From: Cenococcum geophilum 1.58
Taxonomy: Eukaryota; Ascomycota; Dothideomycetes; Gloniales; Gloniaceae
DNA: 64,000 bases
Assembly: GCA_001692895.1 (NCBI GenBank)
Contig: KV748179.1
Span: forward strand, 2,170,001-2,234,000
Reading direction: 5' to 3'
The first letter of the stretch is position 1; each line of letters begins with the position of its first letter. The notes beneath the pieces are model-generated. The model ran no database searches and had not been told where the DNA came from. It saw only the letters and a list, made by a program, of their open reading frames with translations. Below are positions 11,900 to 23,204 of the stretch, piece by piece. The translations under genes were made by a program, and so were the position numbers.

Positions 11900-13700
11900 T
11901 TCGTTTCTTATCTTCAATATACCATAGATAGGTATTCTCTAGATATTTCTACTATTATTATCTATCTAGGCATTCTTCCGTAAGGAATCTTCCTAGTTAA
12001 AGTATTAAGTCCCCTTATTCTTAAACTTCTACTAGGTACCAACTATACATATACTTAGCGTTTTAATATTTCGCCTTATCCGTTATCCAATACATCCTTA
12101 TTAGATACTTCCAATTTTTGTCTTTTGGTGCTCTATATATATTACACGCATTATCCACGTATGCTATCCACAATAGTGTATAATATGCTTAATGTCTTAG
12201 GTTAACTCTCGGCTTATCCTTATCCTTAAGTTTAAACCTTTCTTATATTAATCTAAGCGTTATAACTTCGTTTACAGGTACTAAGATACGTTTCTTACTT
12301 CTCTAGTTCTCTAATTACTCCTTTAGATCCTTTAATATTATAATTAAGGCTCCCTTAATATAAGTTATAGCCTTCTCTATAATTGGGTGGTCTTAAATAA
12401 CTTTTTTATCCAACTACATATAGAAATCTTCCCACTTATTATTATGCCTTTATCTATACCACTTTTAGTACAGCTGCCTAAATATATACAGCTCATCCAT
12501 AAGGAAATATCTCTTTATTACTATATTATAACAGCCTTTAGTATATTATTCTTCGAACCTAATAGGAATCCCTAAATCCTCTTCTTATTCTAGTTCGGTA
12601 AGCCACTTAGCTCTTAATATGCCTATTCTGGGCCTATTAGTAATCCTTTATACTAGCGCTCTGTCCTTTATACGTCCTAATATACTAGATCTCTTATCTA
12701 GTTTCTGTTCTTGCTATAAGGTAATTCTTACTCTAAATTCCTCTATAGTTTCTTTTACGTCGCGTCTTATAAGTAGATCCTTAAAGTCCTTATACTTCTT
12801 AATCTTAGTATTAACTTTTCGATCTTTAGGCCGAATACTATATTCCCCTAGTAAGTCCTCTAGGTCTATATATCTGTCTCCCAGCCTAATCACTATTTGC
12901 GCTACAGATTCTCTAATCTATAAAGAAGCCCCTTACCTCTTATTTGTAGGTATTCTAATTTATACTCTAAATTCTTAATCCCTTAGATTCTTTAATCCTA
13001 AGCTTGCTTCTATCTTAAGCTTAGCTCTAGCCTTAGTCCAACTAGGCTTTACTAGTGTCCTCGCCTCATCTTAAGGGTCCTAGATCTCACTTATCTCGTC
13101 TTAAAAATCTTATACCGTTAGGAATTCTTATCCCAAGCTTATTCGTATATCTTTAAACTAAGCTACTACTCTGCTCCATTAGTTTCTGTCTATTATGGGT
13201 CTTTAAGCTTACCTTATCTCGTCTTAAGAGTCTTAGTTATCTTTTATCTCATTATAAGAATCTTAAGTCTTTAGCCTTTTACCTTTATTAAGTAGTAAGC
13301 TAGCACTAGCAGTCATCTGCTTGCTTAATTATCTCTAAATATTACTCCTTCCGTCTTATAAAGTAATAGATACTATATCTAATAGTGTTATAATACCCGT
13401 TACTGAACCTTGCTCTATAGCGGTCTTAGTCTCTACTTCTATTGCGTTATTAAGGTTTAAATACCCCCAGTTAGTTCCTTTACTATCCTCATCACTATTA
13501 ATTAATAAGTACTCTAACTCTATTGTCATTATTACTAATTATTATCCGTACATTACTATAATATCTTAATCTAGCTTATAGAGTTGATCTTATTCTTCGT
13601 CTAACTCTATAGTTCCCTTAAGTCCTTTTAACTCTAGCTCTTATAGCTAATAGCTTGCACCATACTTAGCGTCTTTATAAATTCGGCATGCGTTATTATA
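11900..13700 (-). pseudogene. Extra coding region between Gag zinc knuckle and protease in Gypsy A
   Basis: About 600 codons of readable minus-strand sequence with RIP-type stops, between the zinc knuckle and the aspartic protease. It is conserved in copy B (about 34140-35940). Representative pieces are QIVIRLGDRYIDLEDLLGEY (about 12890-12840) and KDFKDLLIRRDVKETIEEF (about 12800-12745), followed by a Trp/Tyr-rich part (about 12500-12400). I do not recognise the domain. It may be a long Gag C-terminus or an accessory segment. Confidence 0.5.
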
Positions 13701-14918
13701 ATAAAACGCAAAACTTTTAATTAAACACTCTTTTATTCCTTATAGTGCACTATCATCCCTCTATACATATGTGTTATATACTATTAGTCTAGTTCCCTTT
13801 ATTATATAGTAACTCTAACCATCTTTATAATCCCTTACGAAGTAACCCTATTTCCCGCAATTTATATAAGCTCCGTCTCTAAACTATTAACTTTATTATA
13901 GAGTCCGCCTAAACGTCTTCTACTATTAAGATCCCTAGTTTAGCCTCTGCTCCTTAGTCCTATAATTACTAAATCCTTAACCTCTAGGTTTCTATAGTTT
14001 CTTACTCTATCTCTTATAGGCTTCTTTAGTACTACTTAGGTCTATTAACTCTACGCTATACCATAGTTTCTAACTTAGCTTTAGTCGTTATATATTCTAC
14101 GTCTTATATAACTATAGAACTCTATCCTAGCTCTTCTTAGCCTGTTCCCTTTAGAAGATCCTATTATTAATCTTAATTACTTAATCTATTAATTCCCTTA
14201 GGGTATCCGTATCTTTTATCAGAATAATTACGTCCTAAACTTTAGCCTTAAGTCCCTGTTTATACTATGCCATAAGCGCCTTATTGTTTCACTCAACTTA
14301 TATTATAAGTATTTAAAACTATATCGTGTACTTAATTACTGATATTCGCTATATAATATCTTAGAGTTTTCTTTCCGCCGTAGTTACTGCCTCTAGGTCT
14401 CCAAACATTTATATAAGTCGTTCCGCGAATCCTGCCTAGCTAGAAAACACAAATCGTACCTCTTAATTAGTAGTAGTTATCCCATTAGTCTGTATTTCTA
14501 TTAAGTAAAGTTTAAACCATTTAAGTGCCTAACCCATTAGGAATAGTCCTGCGTAGGCTATCTAGTCCATTATTATAGCTAACTTAGCCCCTTCTTATAT
14601 AACTTTAAAATGCATCTACGTTAGAAATCCTTTAAGCTTTAATTTCTCTCCTAAGAATTGTTTAATTAATAGTAACTTAACCTTTACTGCTCCGATTCTA
14701 TTAAGTCTGTTCTTAAGTACCGTATTATTTTCTATTAATCAATTCACTATTTCCTATAGTTGTTCTACCGTTATAGGTTGCTGCGAGTCAGTGTCCGCTA
14801 TACTAGTGTCACCCCCTAACCTTAAAGTAGTTGCCGCCGTTAATGGCGTAGTGGTGGCTGCTTTTAGTGGCATGTTGTTCAACTTCCTATATTTAATACT
14901 ATAACTAGGTAGTAATTA

Positions 14919-15344
14919 TGTAACGGAACCTTATAGTAAGAGCTACGATGGGTTCTGTCAATAGGCTAGGTATATAGGAAATGCAAAAACAGTAGTTAAC
15001 AACGTAATAACAACTAGTGGAGTAGTTACCCAACAGATTAACTCCAATTGTATTCTAAGAATCACTATAAGGAAAGAACTATCTAGGTAGGGACTAAGGG
15101 TCCTTAAATACACAACTATACTCCTATGAAATCCTTCTTATACGTGATGTACGCCTTATACATAAGGTACGTGAGTTCCTCTTATTCCTCTCGTTTAATG
15201 CGTAGCATGTTATATAACCTTAGTTACTATTCCTCGTTACATAGTTCTACTGGTTCCATCCTAGACCGTGCTTAAATTAACCAACTAGCTTCTTCCGACT
15301 CCTCTCCTAGTAGTCATAGCATTGTACTTAAAGCGTCCGTAACA
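14919..15344 (-). repeat. 5' LTR of Gypsy A
   Basis: 426 bp, TGTAAC...GTAACA. On the minus strand it is followed by a short leader and then the Gag ATG at 14873. Confidence 0.9.
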
Positions 15345-15349
15345 TACTA

Positions 15350-17150
15350 GAGAATAACTATAATTAACTGCCCTACTAATAAGGTAGCTGTAAGGCCCTT
15401 ACCAAAATCGGCAATAATAACTTTAGGTAGCCGTTTCCAAAGTTTCTGCTAAGTAGACTCCAGTAAAAAGGTCTAATTTAGCTAAGACTCGCTTTTAATA
15501 AACGATTGCATTGCTAGAAAAGAGGACCCTATATTAGTAACGCTAGTAATAATAGCTAATAAGAGCTTAGATTGATTGGTATTAAATATAGTATCTATTT
15601 AGCAGCCAAAGTCGGTAATAAACCTTTATGCTAAATCTACCTAAATAGGAAGCCAGAATACTAGCTGCTAGAGATTCTAGGTAATTAGATAACCTAATTC
15701 TAGATTAATTATATAGGTATATCAAGACCGGTACTTAAATCTATGCTGGTAAAAAAGCAGCTCAAGCGCGCCAAGCGCTTACGGCTGGCCCTCAGCTCCA
15801 CCAGAAAGGCCGCTTAATAATCGCGTTAAGCTATAGTATTTCTTCTTACTTATATATAACTCTCAGGTAGAAAGCTAACGCTATATAGTAAGATAGGTCT
15901 CCCGAGTTACTCTAAGAGCGTAGGCTTTTACGGCTGCCTCTTTAGCCTCTAGTAGTTAATCCTAGTGGCTAATATATATAAGGGGATTCGTAATAAAGTC
16001 GTAATCTAGAGCCTCTGGAGTATTTGAATTAGAGTGCTTAATATACGTAATAGTCGCTACTTATCCTTTAATATCACCTATATAGCTAGGAAGCTTCTTC
16101 TAGGCCACCCGAATACACCAGCCGCAGTTCTTTTAATATACCTTAGTAGCCTCTCGCTACCGGTTGCTATTTTTACCGCAGAAGTTGTCTAACTTGCGGT
16201 AATTCCGGGTATACTTACTATGGTGTTTACAGCTAAAGACACGGTACGGCCGTAGAGTGGTTTTATTACCTAAGGACAGTATAATAATAAAGAAGCCTTT
16301 ACTAAAGGCGTAGTCCTAGTATCAATTAAACGCGGCGTTAGGATCCTTAAAGGTCTTACCATTATATAGCTCTAAAAGGTGGTAGGCGGGCATAGAGTTA
16401 ACTACCTTTTTTACTATTGGAGCTAGGTTTGGGTGCAAACGGTAGTTCGGCTACTACTTTAGACGTTAGATCTTAACTTCTAGCGATGGCAATTAAAGCT
16501 ATAGCGGAAGAGGATTATTTATATCGTGTACCAAAGGAGCAGAAACAGCACAACATTTATAACCGCTGGGGGTTAGAGTCCTAGGAGGGGGTAGAGGAGA
16601 GAACGACTCCTACGTAGAGGCCTGCGCCAAGCTCTCTACACCTATATACTATAGCCGGCGAAGCCAAGATAGAGTTGACGGAGCCTAAGAAACCTTATAC
16701 TAAGTAGCTAAAGCAACCTAGTAAAGAGGGGGTAGGGTATTAAGGACTTCAATAGGGTTGCTCTAGCGATTACCAGGTTTTCGTACCGGAGCAGCGGAAG
16801 CAGTATAGGCAGTATAGGCAGTATAGGCAGCAAGGCGACGCTGCAGGAGCTTATTAAGGTTAGGAAGAGTTGAATTAATATTAAATAAAGAGCTATCGGC
16901 TATACTATACAATAGAAAGTTAATATAGGCTTTATAAGGTGTAGATTTAGAGCGACTTTATAGTGGAAAACTTCTAAAAACTTACTATTAAAGTCGTCCG
17001 ACTTCGGCGTTATATCTTAAACCTAGCACTAATGTTTACTTTATAAGCTATTTAGGGCTTTTAGTCTATATAATAAGCTATCAATTCCGCGCCCCAAACT
17101 AGTCTATTTACCACATAGTTGTATAGATATTCTATAATGTAAATTACGGT
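15350..17150 (-). pseudogene. MULE D transposase, N-terminal and central part
   Basis: The minus-strand frame shows a FAR1/WRKY-GCM1-type DNA-binding region with ordered Cys/His remains (FSCKHHSKYTRNYRK, about 16240-16190, and KNCGWCIRVA about 16125), then a helical region, and a transposase core with PKVIIADFGKGLTATLL (about 15430-15380), corresponding to a catalytic Asp block of MULE proteins. The frame is cut by Gypsy A at the TACTA duplication and continues at 7308. In-frame stops make it inactive. Assignment rests on order and motifs read by eye. Confidence 0.65.
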
Positions 17151-17262
17151 AAGGACATGCTTTTTTGAAGTTCTTCAGCTACCCCAATAGCGGCCCGTGC
17201 GGGACTTAGTAAGCGCTTACTAATCTTAAATATATGGGATAAATATGCCCGGAGACGCTCCG

Positions 17263-17610
17263 GAGTATAAGCGACGATAATATATAGCGAAGTAGATATT
17301 ATTAAGCTATGTATATGAACTATATAATAAGATCAAGACGTTGCGTAAGGAGAGAAAGTAGGAAAACGGGGAGAAAGGGCATATATTGTTGATTTGGTTG
17401 CTTAGTTAACACGTATATAGGGCAGAATAGGGTTTAGGTTATAGTCCTAGTAGAACTTAGCAGAATTTAGTGGAACTTAGCGGAATCTGGCAGAATATGG
17501 CAGGTTGCCGTTAAATTGCCACAGATTGCCGTCTTATGGTCAGTCTCTAGTTGCTAAGTTGGTGGAAACAGGTGGACGTGTATAAGGTGTTATAGAGGTG
17601 TCCTATAACA
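17263..17610 (-). repeat. Left LTR of element C, main part
   Basis: Matches 22840-23199. The first 20 bp of this LTR lie at 5220-5239 on the other side of the MULE. It ends GTCCTATAACA, next to the purine tract of C. Confidence 0.9.
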
Positions 17611-20600
17611 GTACCCCCCCTTTAAACTCGAGCTTCTGCGAGATGGGGCTGTAGTAGTTCTGGGTAAAGTTTATAAAAGTCTTCTGCGGCTTATATAAGC
17701 CCTATAGAGTTGACGGGTTCCTATAAGGGCTTAGTATAGCCTCTCCACTTTATAAGGTATATATATTAGCGTTTCCGTTTATTATACTTAATATTATTAA
17801 TTCTTTTAATAAAGTACTTATCCTCACCGTCTACCTTAATTGGTAGGAGAGGGTCCTGTATCTGTTTAGGCAGGGCGTCTAATATGGGGGTAGTAGGGTA
17901 GAGGACTGACGTATAGAATACGGGGTGGATTTTAACCGTATTAGGGAGCTTTAGTTAGTAGGCGTGGGAGGAGATAACCTTCTCGACCTTATAAGGGCCA
18001 GCGTTCTTCTAATTAAGCTTCTTAGCAGGTCGTTTTATATTCAGATTTCTTGTGTCTAGCCAGACAAAGTTACTAATTTAGTAGGCCGGTGCTAGGGTTC
18101 GTTTCTTATTTGCTGCGGCTTCGTAAACAGATTAGGCCTATATTATTTCATTAGTAAGGAACCGTTATAGTTCCTCTATCTTCTCTATAAATTCATTTAC
18201 TTCTATAACTTGTAAGGCGTAATAAGTAGGGTAAGGAATATTACTAAAGGGTTTAAAACCTATTTATAGATGCTGGCCGTAGTTAGCTAGGAATGGGGAG
18301 ACCTTTATAGTTTCCGAAACGGAATTATTTATAGTAAACTTGGCAAATGCAAGCCAGTTAATCCAATTATCTTATAAGTATAACGTATATATCCAAATAT
18401 ACTGTTCTATTATAGCGTTTATACGTTCCATTTAACTATCCGTTTCTAGGTAGTATGCTATAAATAACAGTGCTTTAATACGGAGTTAGGTAGTTAGTTC
18501 TTTCCAGAATATAGAGATAAACTAGCTACCTTTATTGGAGATAATCATTTTGGGGAGTCTGTGGAGTTTCTATACGTGATCTAGGAATAGTTAGGCAACG
18601 GTAGGCGTTAATATGTTAGGGCAGGCGATCAGGTGCCTTATCTTAGATAGTCGGTCTACGACTACTATAATGTTCGTGCAGCCTTTACTTATGGGGAGGT
18701 TAACGACAAAGTCAATTAAGATGTCCTTTTATCTTCGGTCCGGAACAAGTAGTGGCTTTAGGAGGCCGTTATACGTCTTATACGAAGCTTTGGCTCATCG
18801 GTAGATATAGCAGCTAGAGACGTACCTTTGTGTCGTATTATATATATTTGGCTAATAGTATTCTCGTTAAAGCAGTTTTAGGGTTTTTCCTTGGCCTGGG
18901 TGGCTGGTTACTAGTAGATCGTATATATGTTTAAGGAGCTTAAGCTTAAGTTTGTTATAGTTAGGTATAACTAGGCGGTTCTAGTAATATAAGCGGTTTC
19001 CGCAGGCTTTGTATTTACTTAGAGAAATCTTTCTAGAGTGTCTAATGCTATTATATATTAGTTTAAGCGTCTCCTAGATAAACTTATTATTTAGGTATTC
19101 GTCAGCTATAATCTGTTTAATTAATCAATCAGTTATTTTAAGGACGTATACTGTAAGGTCTTTAGTGGGAGGGTTAAATAGTTTAGGGCAAAGCAGGGTC
19201 TGATTTTAGTAAGAGCGCGCTTCTTCTAAGGCTGGCGTGTCTTGTAAGCGTTAGGTTAGGGCGTTAGGCTTCTAACCTTAAATGCCCGGGCGGTATATAA
19301 TTGAGAATTAGAAATAAGACAGATATTCTAACTAGCGGGCCTAACGATAACTTAGCTGCTTTGTGGTTGTAAAGTACTGTAGGTTTCTATGGTCGCTAAG
19401 GACCTTAATTAGAAATCTAGCGCCTTCTAGTTTGGGTCGCCACTGTTTAAAACATCTAATAATAGCTAATAATTCCTTATCGTAGATCTCGTAGTTACAT
19501 TTGGCTAGGCTTAGTTGTTTTAAGAAGTATACTACGGGGTGTAATACTCTATCCTCATTATATTGAAATAGGATGCCTTTAGTGACGTAGTTAGATAAGT
19601 TGGCTTCTATAACACTTATTCGGTTTAGGTTAAAGTGTTAGAGTATAGGCGCAGTAGTAAATATAACCTTTAGATAGGTAAAGGCCTTCTTATATTCCTT
19701 GTTAAAGACAAAGACTTTATTCTTTTAGGTTAGAGCTATAAGGGGTAAAACTAGGGCGGAGAAGTTATTAATAAACCGTTAGTAGAAATTAGCAAATCCT
19801 ATAAAGGCTCTTACGTCCTTAACATTCTTAGGTTCTTGCCAGTTTATAATTACTTTAACTTTCTTTAGGTCTATTTATATACTGTTTATAAAAATAAGAA
19901 GTCTAAGGTATAGAACTTCCATTTTATAGAACTTGTATTTATCTATATCTAATTATAGACTAGCTCCGTGTAGGGCTTATAAAATAAGATTAACGTGTTT
20001 CCGATATTCGGTTAGGTTATTACTATATATTAGGATGTCGTTAATATAAGCAGTGCAGAAGATATCTAGGTAGGGGCGCAGGGTATTATTTATATAATGT
20101 TAAAACGAGCTCGGAGCGTTTATAAGGCTAAAGGGTGTTACTAAGTACTTAAATAGTCTATATTAGGTATAAAATGCAGTGAGCTATTTGTCTCCTTTTA
20201 TAATACGGAGACGGTTAAATGTAGAGATAATATTGAGCTTTGTGTAGTAACGAGCCTTACTTAGTTAGTTTAGCGTCTCTTATATCAATAGGATCGGATA
20301 TTAGTTCTTAACGGTAATGGCGTTAAGGGCTTGGTAGTCTATATAGAAGCATAGACTGCCGCTAGGTTTCTTAACGAAGATTACTAGTACGGCTATAGGC
20401 GACGAGCTTGCTCTAATAAATCCTTTGCTTAGGTTTTCGTCTAAATACTTTTATAATACTTGGAGTTTATTTTAGGATATTCTATATAAGGGTCCAAATC
20501 CGGGCTGCTTTCCTTCTTTAAGTATGATCTTATGGTTATATAGTCGGTGTTCTAGTAGCTTATCAGCTTCCTTTCGTGAGAATACATTTAGGCAATAATA

Positions 20601-22814
20601 ATACTCTACTAGTACCTTCGTGGCGGGGTTGGTGTGCTTCTTTAGTACTAAGGCCTTCTTAATATCGGCCATCGTAACAGTAAAGATCGTATACTCGGGT
20701 TTTTTAGCAAGTTACGCTAGTAGGGTAGCTCCGATTATGCGGATATTTAAAGTGCTGAGCTCGCTTAGATTGTTTATAGTTTCTTATATGGCTTCCTATT
20801 TAGGTTTAGGTTTAGTATTAGGTACGGAGTTAGTGTTAGATTTAGGTTCGGGTTCTTTAAGTATACTCTTTATAGTAGAGTACTAGTCCTTCTGGTATTT
20901 TCGTATAGTAAGCTTAAGCTTTTACTTAGTGTGGGGCGGTGTAGTACTTGGGGTCTGTTTGTAGGGTTCAGTGGAATTTTCAGATCCTTAGTAGATATTA
21001 GTGGAAGTCTTATATTAGTGGAATTTGGTGGAATTCTTAGGCTAGTAAATCTTAGTAGATTTTTCGGATTTCGGTTCTGGGTCTAAGTAGTAAGTTATAA
21101 GGCACTTCTACTTGCAACAGGAGGCGGTAAATAGAAGCTTAAGGTTGTCCTAATTAATAGTTACCTTATATAGCTTTATCCAGGGTTATTTAAGGATTAC
21201 TGAGTAACCTAGGGTGGTAATGAAAAGCCTAATTAGTTCTTTGTGGTTTAGGTATTAGAGTTTTAGAAATACTACGTGGGTAATACGGCCTAAGATGGTG
21301 CGTTTGCTATTAAATCCAAATATATTAATGTGCCAGTTAAGGGGGGTTAGGGTAAAACTATTATCTTACGTAAAGATCTTGTTAATAAATCCTATATCGC
21401 TAGCTCCTGTATTAATTAAGACTTAAGCACTAACCTATTAATTGTTCTACTATAGGCGGCAGTTAACAGTTATACTATGATTTTAAGAGTTAGAGTTCAT
21501 AACATCTAAAGCATTTAATGAGATCTTAAGGCAGAGCCGTCCTGGAGAGCGACTTAGCTCTAAAACCTTCCTTTTAGAGATAATCGGGACGGTATTCTTA
21601 TAGCGTGTTGGTTGTAGTTTCGTCCTTATAAGTGGTGCTTATTATATAACGTGCTAGAACCGGATAACAATTGGGGTTAGTGGATAGAGCTTAGTTAAGG
21701 CGATTGGTTGCTTATGCTAGTTATCCTTTTATATAATTAGGACAGTGGTATACCGCCTATACTAGTTATTCGAATATTTATTTTAGGCAGGGGAACGGAG
21801 CAGTAACTTGAGATATAAGTGTCGCTTCCGTATTTAAAATAAAGGCCGTATTTAATACGTCGTTCATATTTAGTAGATCCTTTTGGGGCGTAAGAGAGGG
21901 TTCTAGCGTTAATATCTATAGCGTCTGGGTCCTTGCGGGTCTTAGACGGCTAAGGAGTAAAGTATTAAGGTGTATGTTTTGGGGTAAGGCGTAGTATATT
22001 ATTATATAGGCCGTTAATAATATTGGCGTAGGCAGTAAGGGTATTTAGCAGTTTAACTCCTATAAGGGAAGCCTTTAGTTTAAAGTTTAAGGATTCTACT
22101 AGGCGATTAATTAAGGCGGGTTCGTTCTATTTAGTCTCTTTAGTATAGCGGTAGAACTTAGCAAAGTATAATAGGAAGCTCTTAGAGCTATAAGTCATCT
22201 TATTTAGTTTCCTTTATGCTGTTATAATTCGGTTAGGGTCGCTATACAATACTTCTAGTATGGTGACTAGTTCTTCTATAGTGTTTGGCTAAAACGGGTA
22301 TATAGTTTCCGCGGCGTCTCCTGTTAGACGGCTTACGGCATAATATAGTTAACTGTTAGGGGTGGGGTAGCGATTGATATTACCGTTTAGCTTATTCTTA
22401 AGTTAGTTAAGGAAGGAGTATAGTTTGCTCCTTTTACCTAAATAGGCGGGAGGATTAGGGAGACGTTTGGATAGCTTCTTTATGGGGGTACTAATTGGCG
22501 AATTTGGGGTTAAGGAGCTAGTTTTAGATACGTCTTCTCTATCTAGTACTTGTAGGTTAATACTAGTAGGAATGAGTAGGGGCAATAGTGTAGCAGACGG
22601 TGGGTTACGGCGGATCTCTTTGATTTCTTTTCTTAGGGATCTAATTATTTCTTAGTGTTGAGCCTCTTGTTAAGCAAGGGTATCTATAAAGGCCTATTGC
22701 AGGCCCTTTATTTGTTCGGTAAATATATTACATAAGTTAGTTACAGACATTAGGGCTTTTAGGTTGTTCTGCATGCTAGGCAGGGTGAGGTAGTATAGGT
22801 TTAACGTAATATAG
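17611..22814 (-). pseudogene. Element C gag-pol, decayed
   Basis: Internal region of C on the minus strand. Gag lies at about 22750-22000; a protease region at about 21500-21270; then a linker that reads [16 protein letters not shown] (20672 down) and ends in GFGPLYRIS, the segment preceding RT in fungal chromoviruses. RT follows with AYINDIL, then RNase H, integrase and a chromodomain with YLIKWRGYTKPL (about 17760). Stops occur throughout. Confidence 0.8.
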
Positions 22815-23199
22815 TGTTACGGAGTAAGTATAAGCGACAATAATATATAGCGAAGTAGATATTATTAAGCTATGTATATGAACTGTGTAATAAGATCAAG
22901 ACGTTACGTAAGGAGAGAAAGTAGGAAAACGGGGAGAAAGGGCATATATCGTTAATTTAGTTGCTTGGTTAATATGTGTATAGGGCAGAATAGGGTTTAG
23001 GTCGTAGTCCTGGCAGAACTTAATAGAATTTAGTAGAACTTAGCAAAATCTGGCAGAATATAGTAGGTTGCCGTTAGATTGCCGCAGATTACCATCTTGT
23101 GGTTAGTCTCTAGTTACTAAGTTAGTGGAAATAGGTGGACGTGTATAAGGTGTCACGGAGGTGGACGTGTATAAGGTGTCACGGAGGTGTCCCGTAATA
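22815..23199 (-). repeat. 5' LTR of element C with a local tandem duplication
   Basis: 385 bp; starts TGTTACGGAG and ends CCCGTAATA. It contains a tandem repeat of GTGGACGTGTATAAGGTGTC plus neighbouring bases (unit about 28-33 bp, about 23130-23190) that the left LTR has only once, which explains most of the length difference. Confidence 0.85.
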
Positions 23200-23204
23200 C
23201 CTAA

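Larger units (their letters stand above)
7314..15344 (-). mobile_element. Gypsy chromovirus LTR retrotransposon A, structurally complete, RIP-decayed
   Basis: 8031 bp with 426-bp LTRs and a TACTA duplication (7309-7313, 15345-15349). Minus-strand order: Gag starting with an ATG at 14873 and reading MPLKAATTTPLTAATT, a zinc knuckle remnant (INCGK-GYFVRDY, about 13870-13830), a long additional readable region (about 13700-11900), protease with AVIDSGVIRNYI (about 11735-11700), RT with VYLNNIIIY (about 10765-10737), RNase H (about 10350-9950), integrase (about 9800-8950) and a chromodomain (about 8580-8520). Further readable sequence lies between the chromodomain and the left LTR. There are many stops. 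It is nearly collinear with B. Confidence 0.9.
5240..17262 (-). mobile_element. Mutator-like DNA transposon D (MULE), split by Gypsy A
   Basis: Both ends read CGGAGCGTCTCCGGGC inward, and the terminal inverted repeats extend about 75 bp with a handful of C/T differences. They include the perfect palindrome AGTAAGCGCTTACT. A 9-bp target duplication GAGTATAAG (5231-5239, 17263-17271) lies exactly inside the LTR of C; nine bases is typical of Mutator elements. Net length without A is 3987 bp. It carries a decayed transposase on the minus strand (see the two pseudogene parts). Confidence 0.85.
5220..23199 (-). mobile_element. Gypsy chromovirus-type LTR retrotransposon C, left LTR split by a MULE
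   Basis: Target duplication CCTAA at 5215-5219 and 23200-23204. The right LTR is 22815-23199 (385 bp); the left LTR is split into 5220-5239 and 17263-17610 by element D. A purine tract (seven Gs on the minus strand, next to 17611) precedes the 3' LTR. Minus-strand coding remains: Gag with PNPPAYLGKRSKLYSFLN (about 22480-22405), protease region (about 21500-21270), RT with AYINDIL (near 20030-20060), RNase H (about 19500), integrase (about 19000-18300) and a chromodomain with YLIKWRGYT (about 17800-17650). Net size without insertions is about 6 kb. Confidence 0.85.

Noticed and set aside
12387..12978. Plus-strand open frames in Gypsy A (and 34778-35059 in Gypsy B)
   Set aside because: They are antisense to the decayed Gag-to-protease region, AT-rich, without start context or family resemblance.
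20472..20886. Open frames near 20.5-20.9 kb as a host gene
   Set aside because: The minus-strand frame is the pre-RT linker of element C; the plus-strand frame is its shadow.
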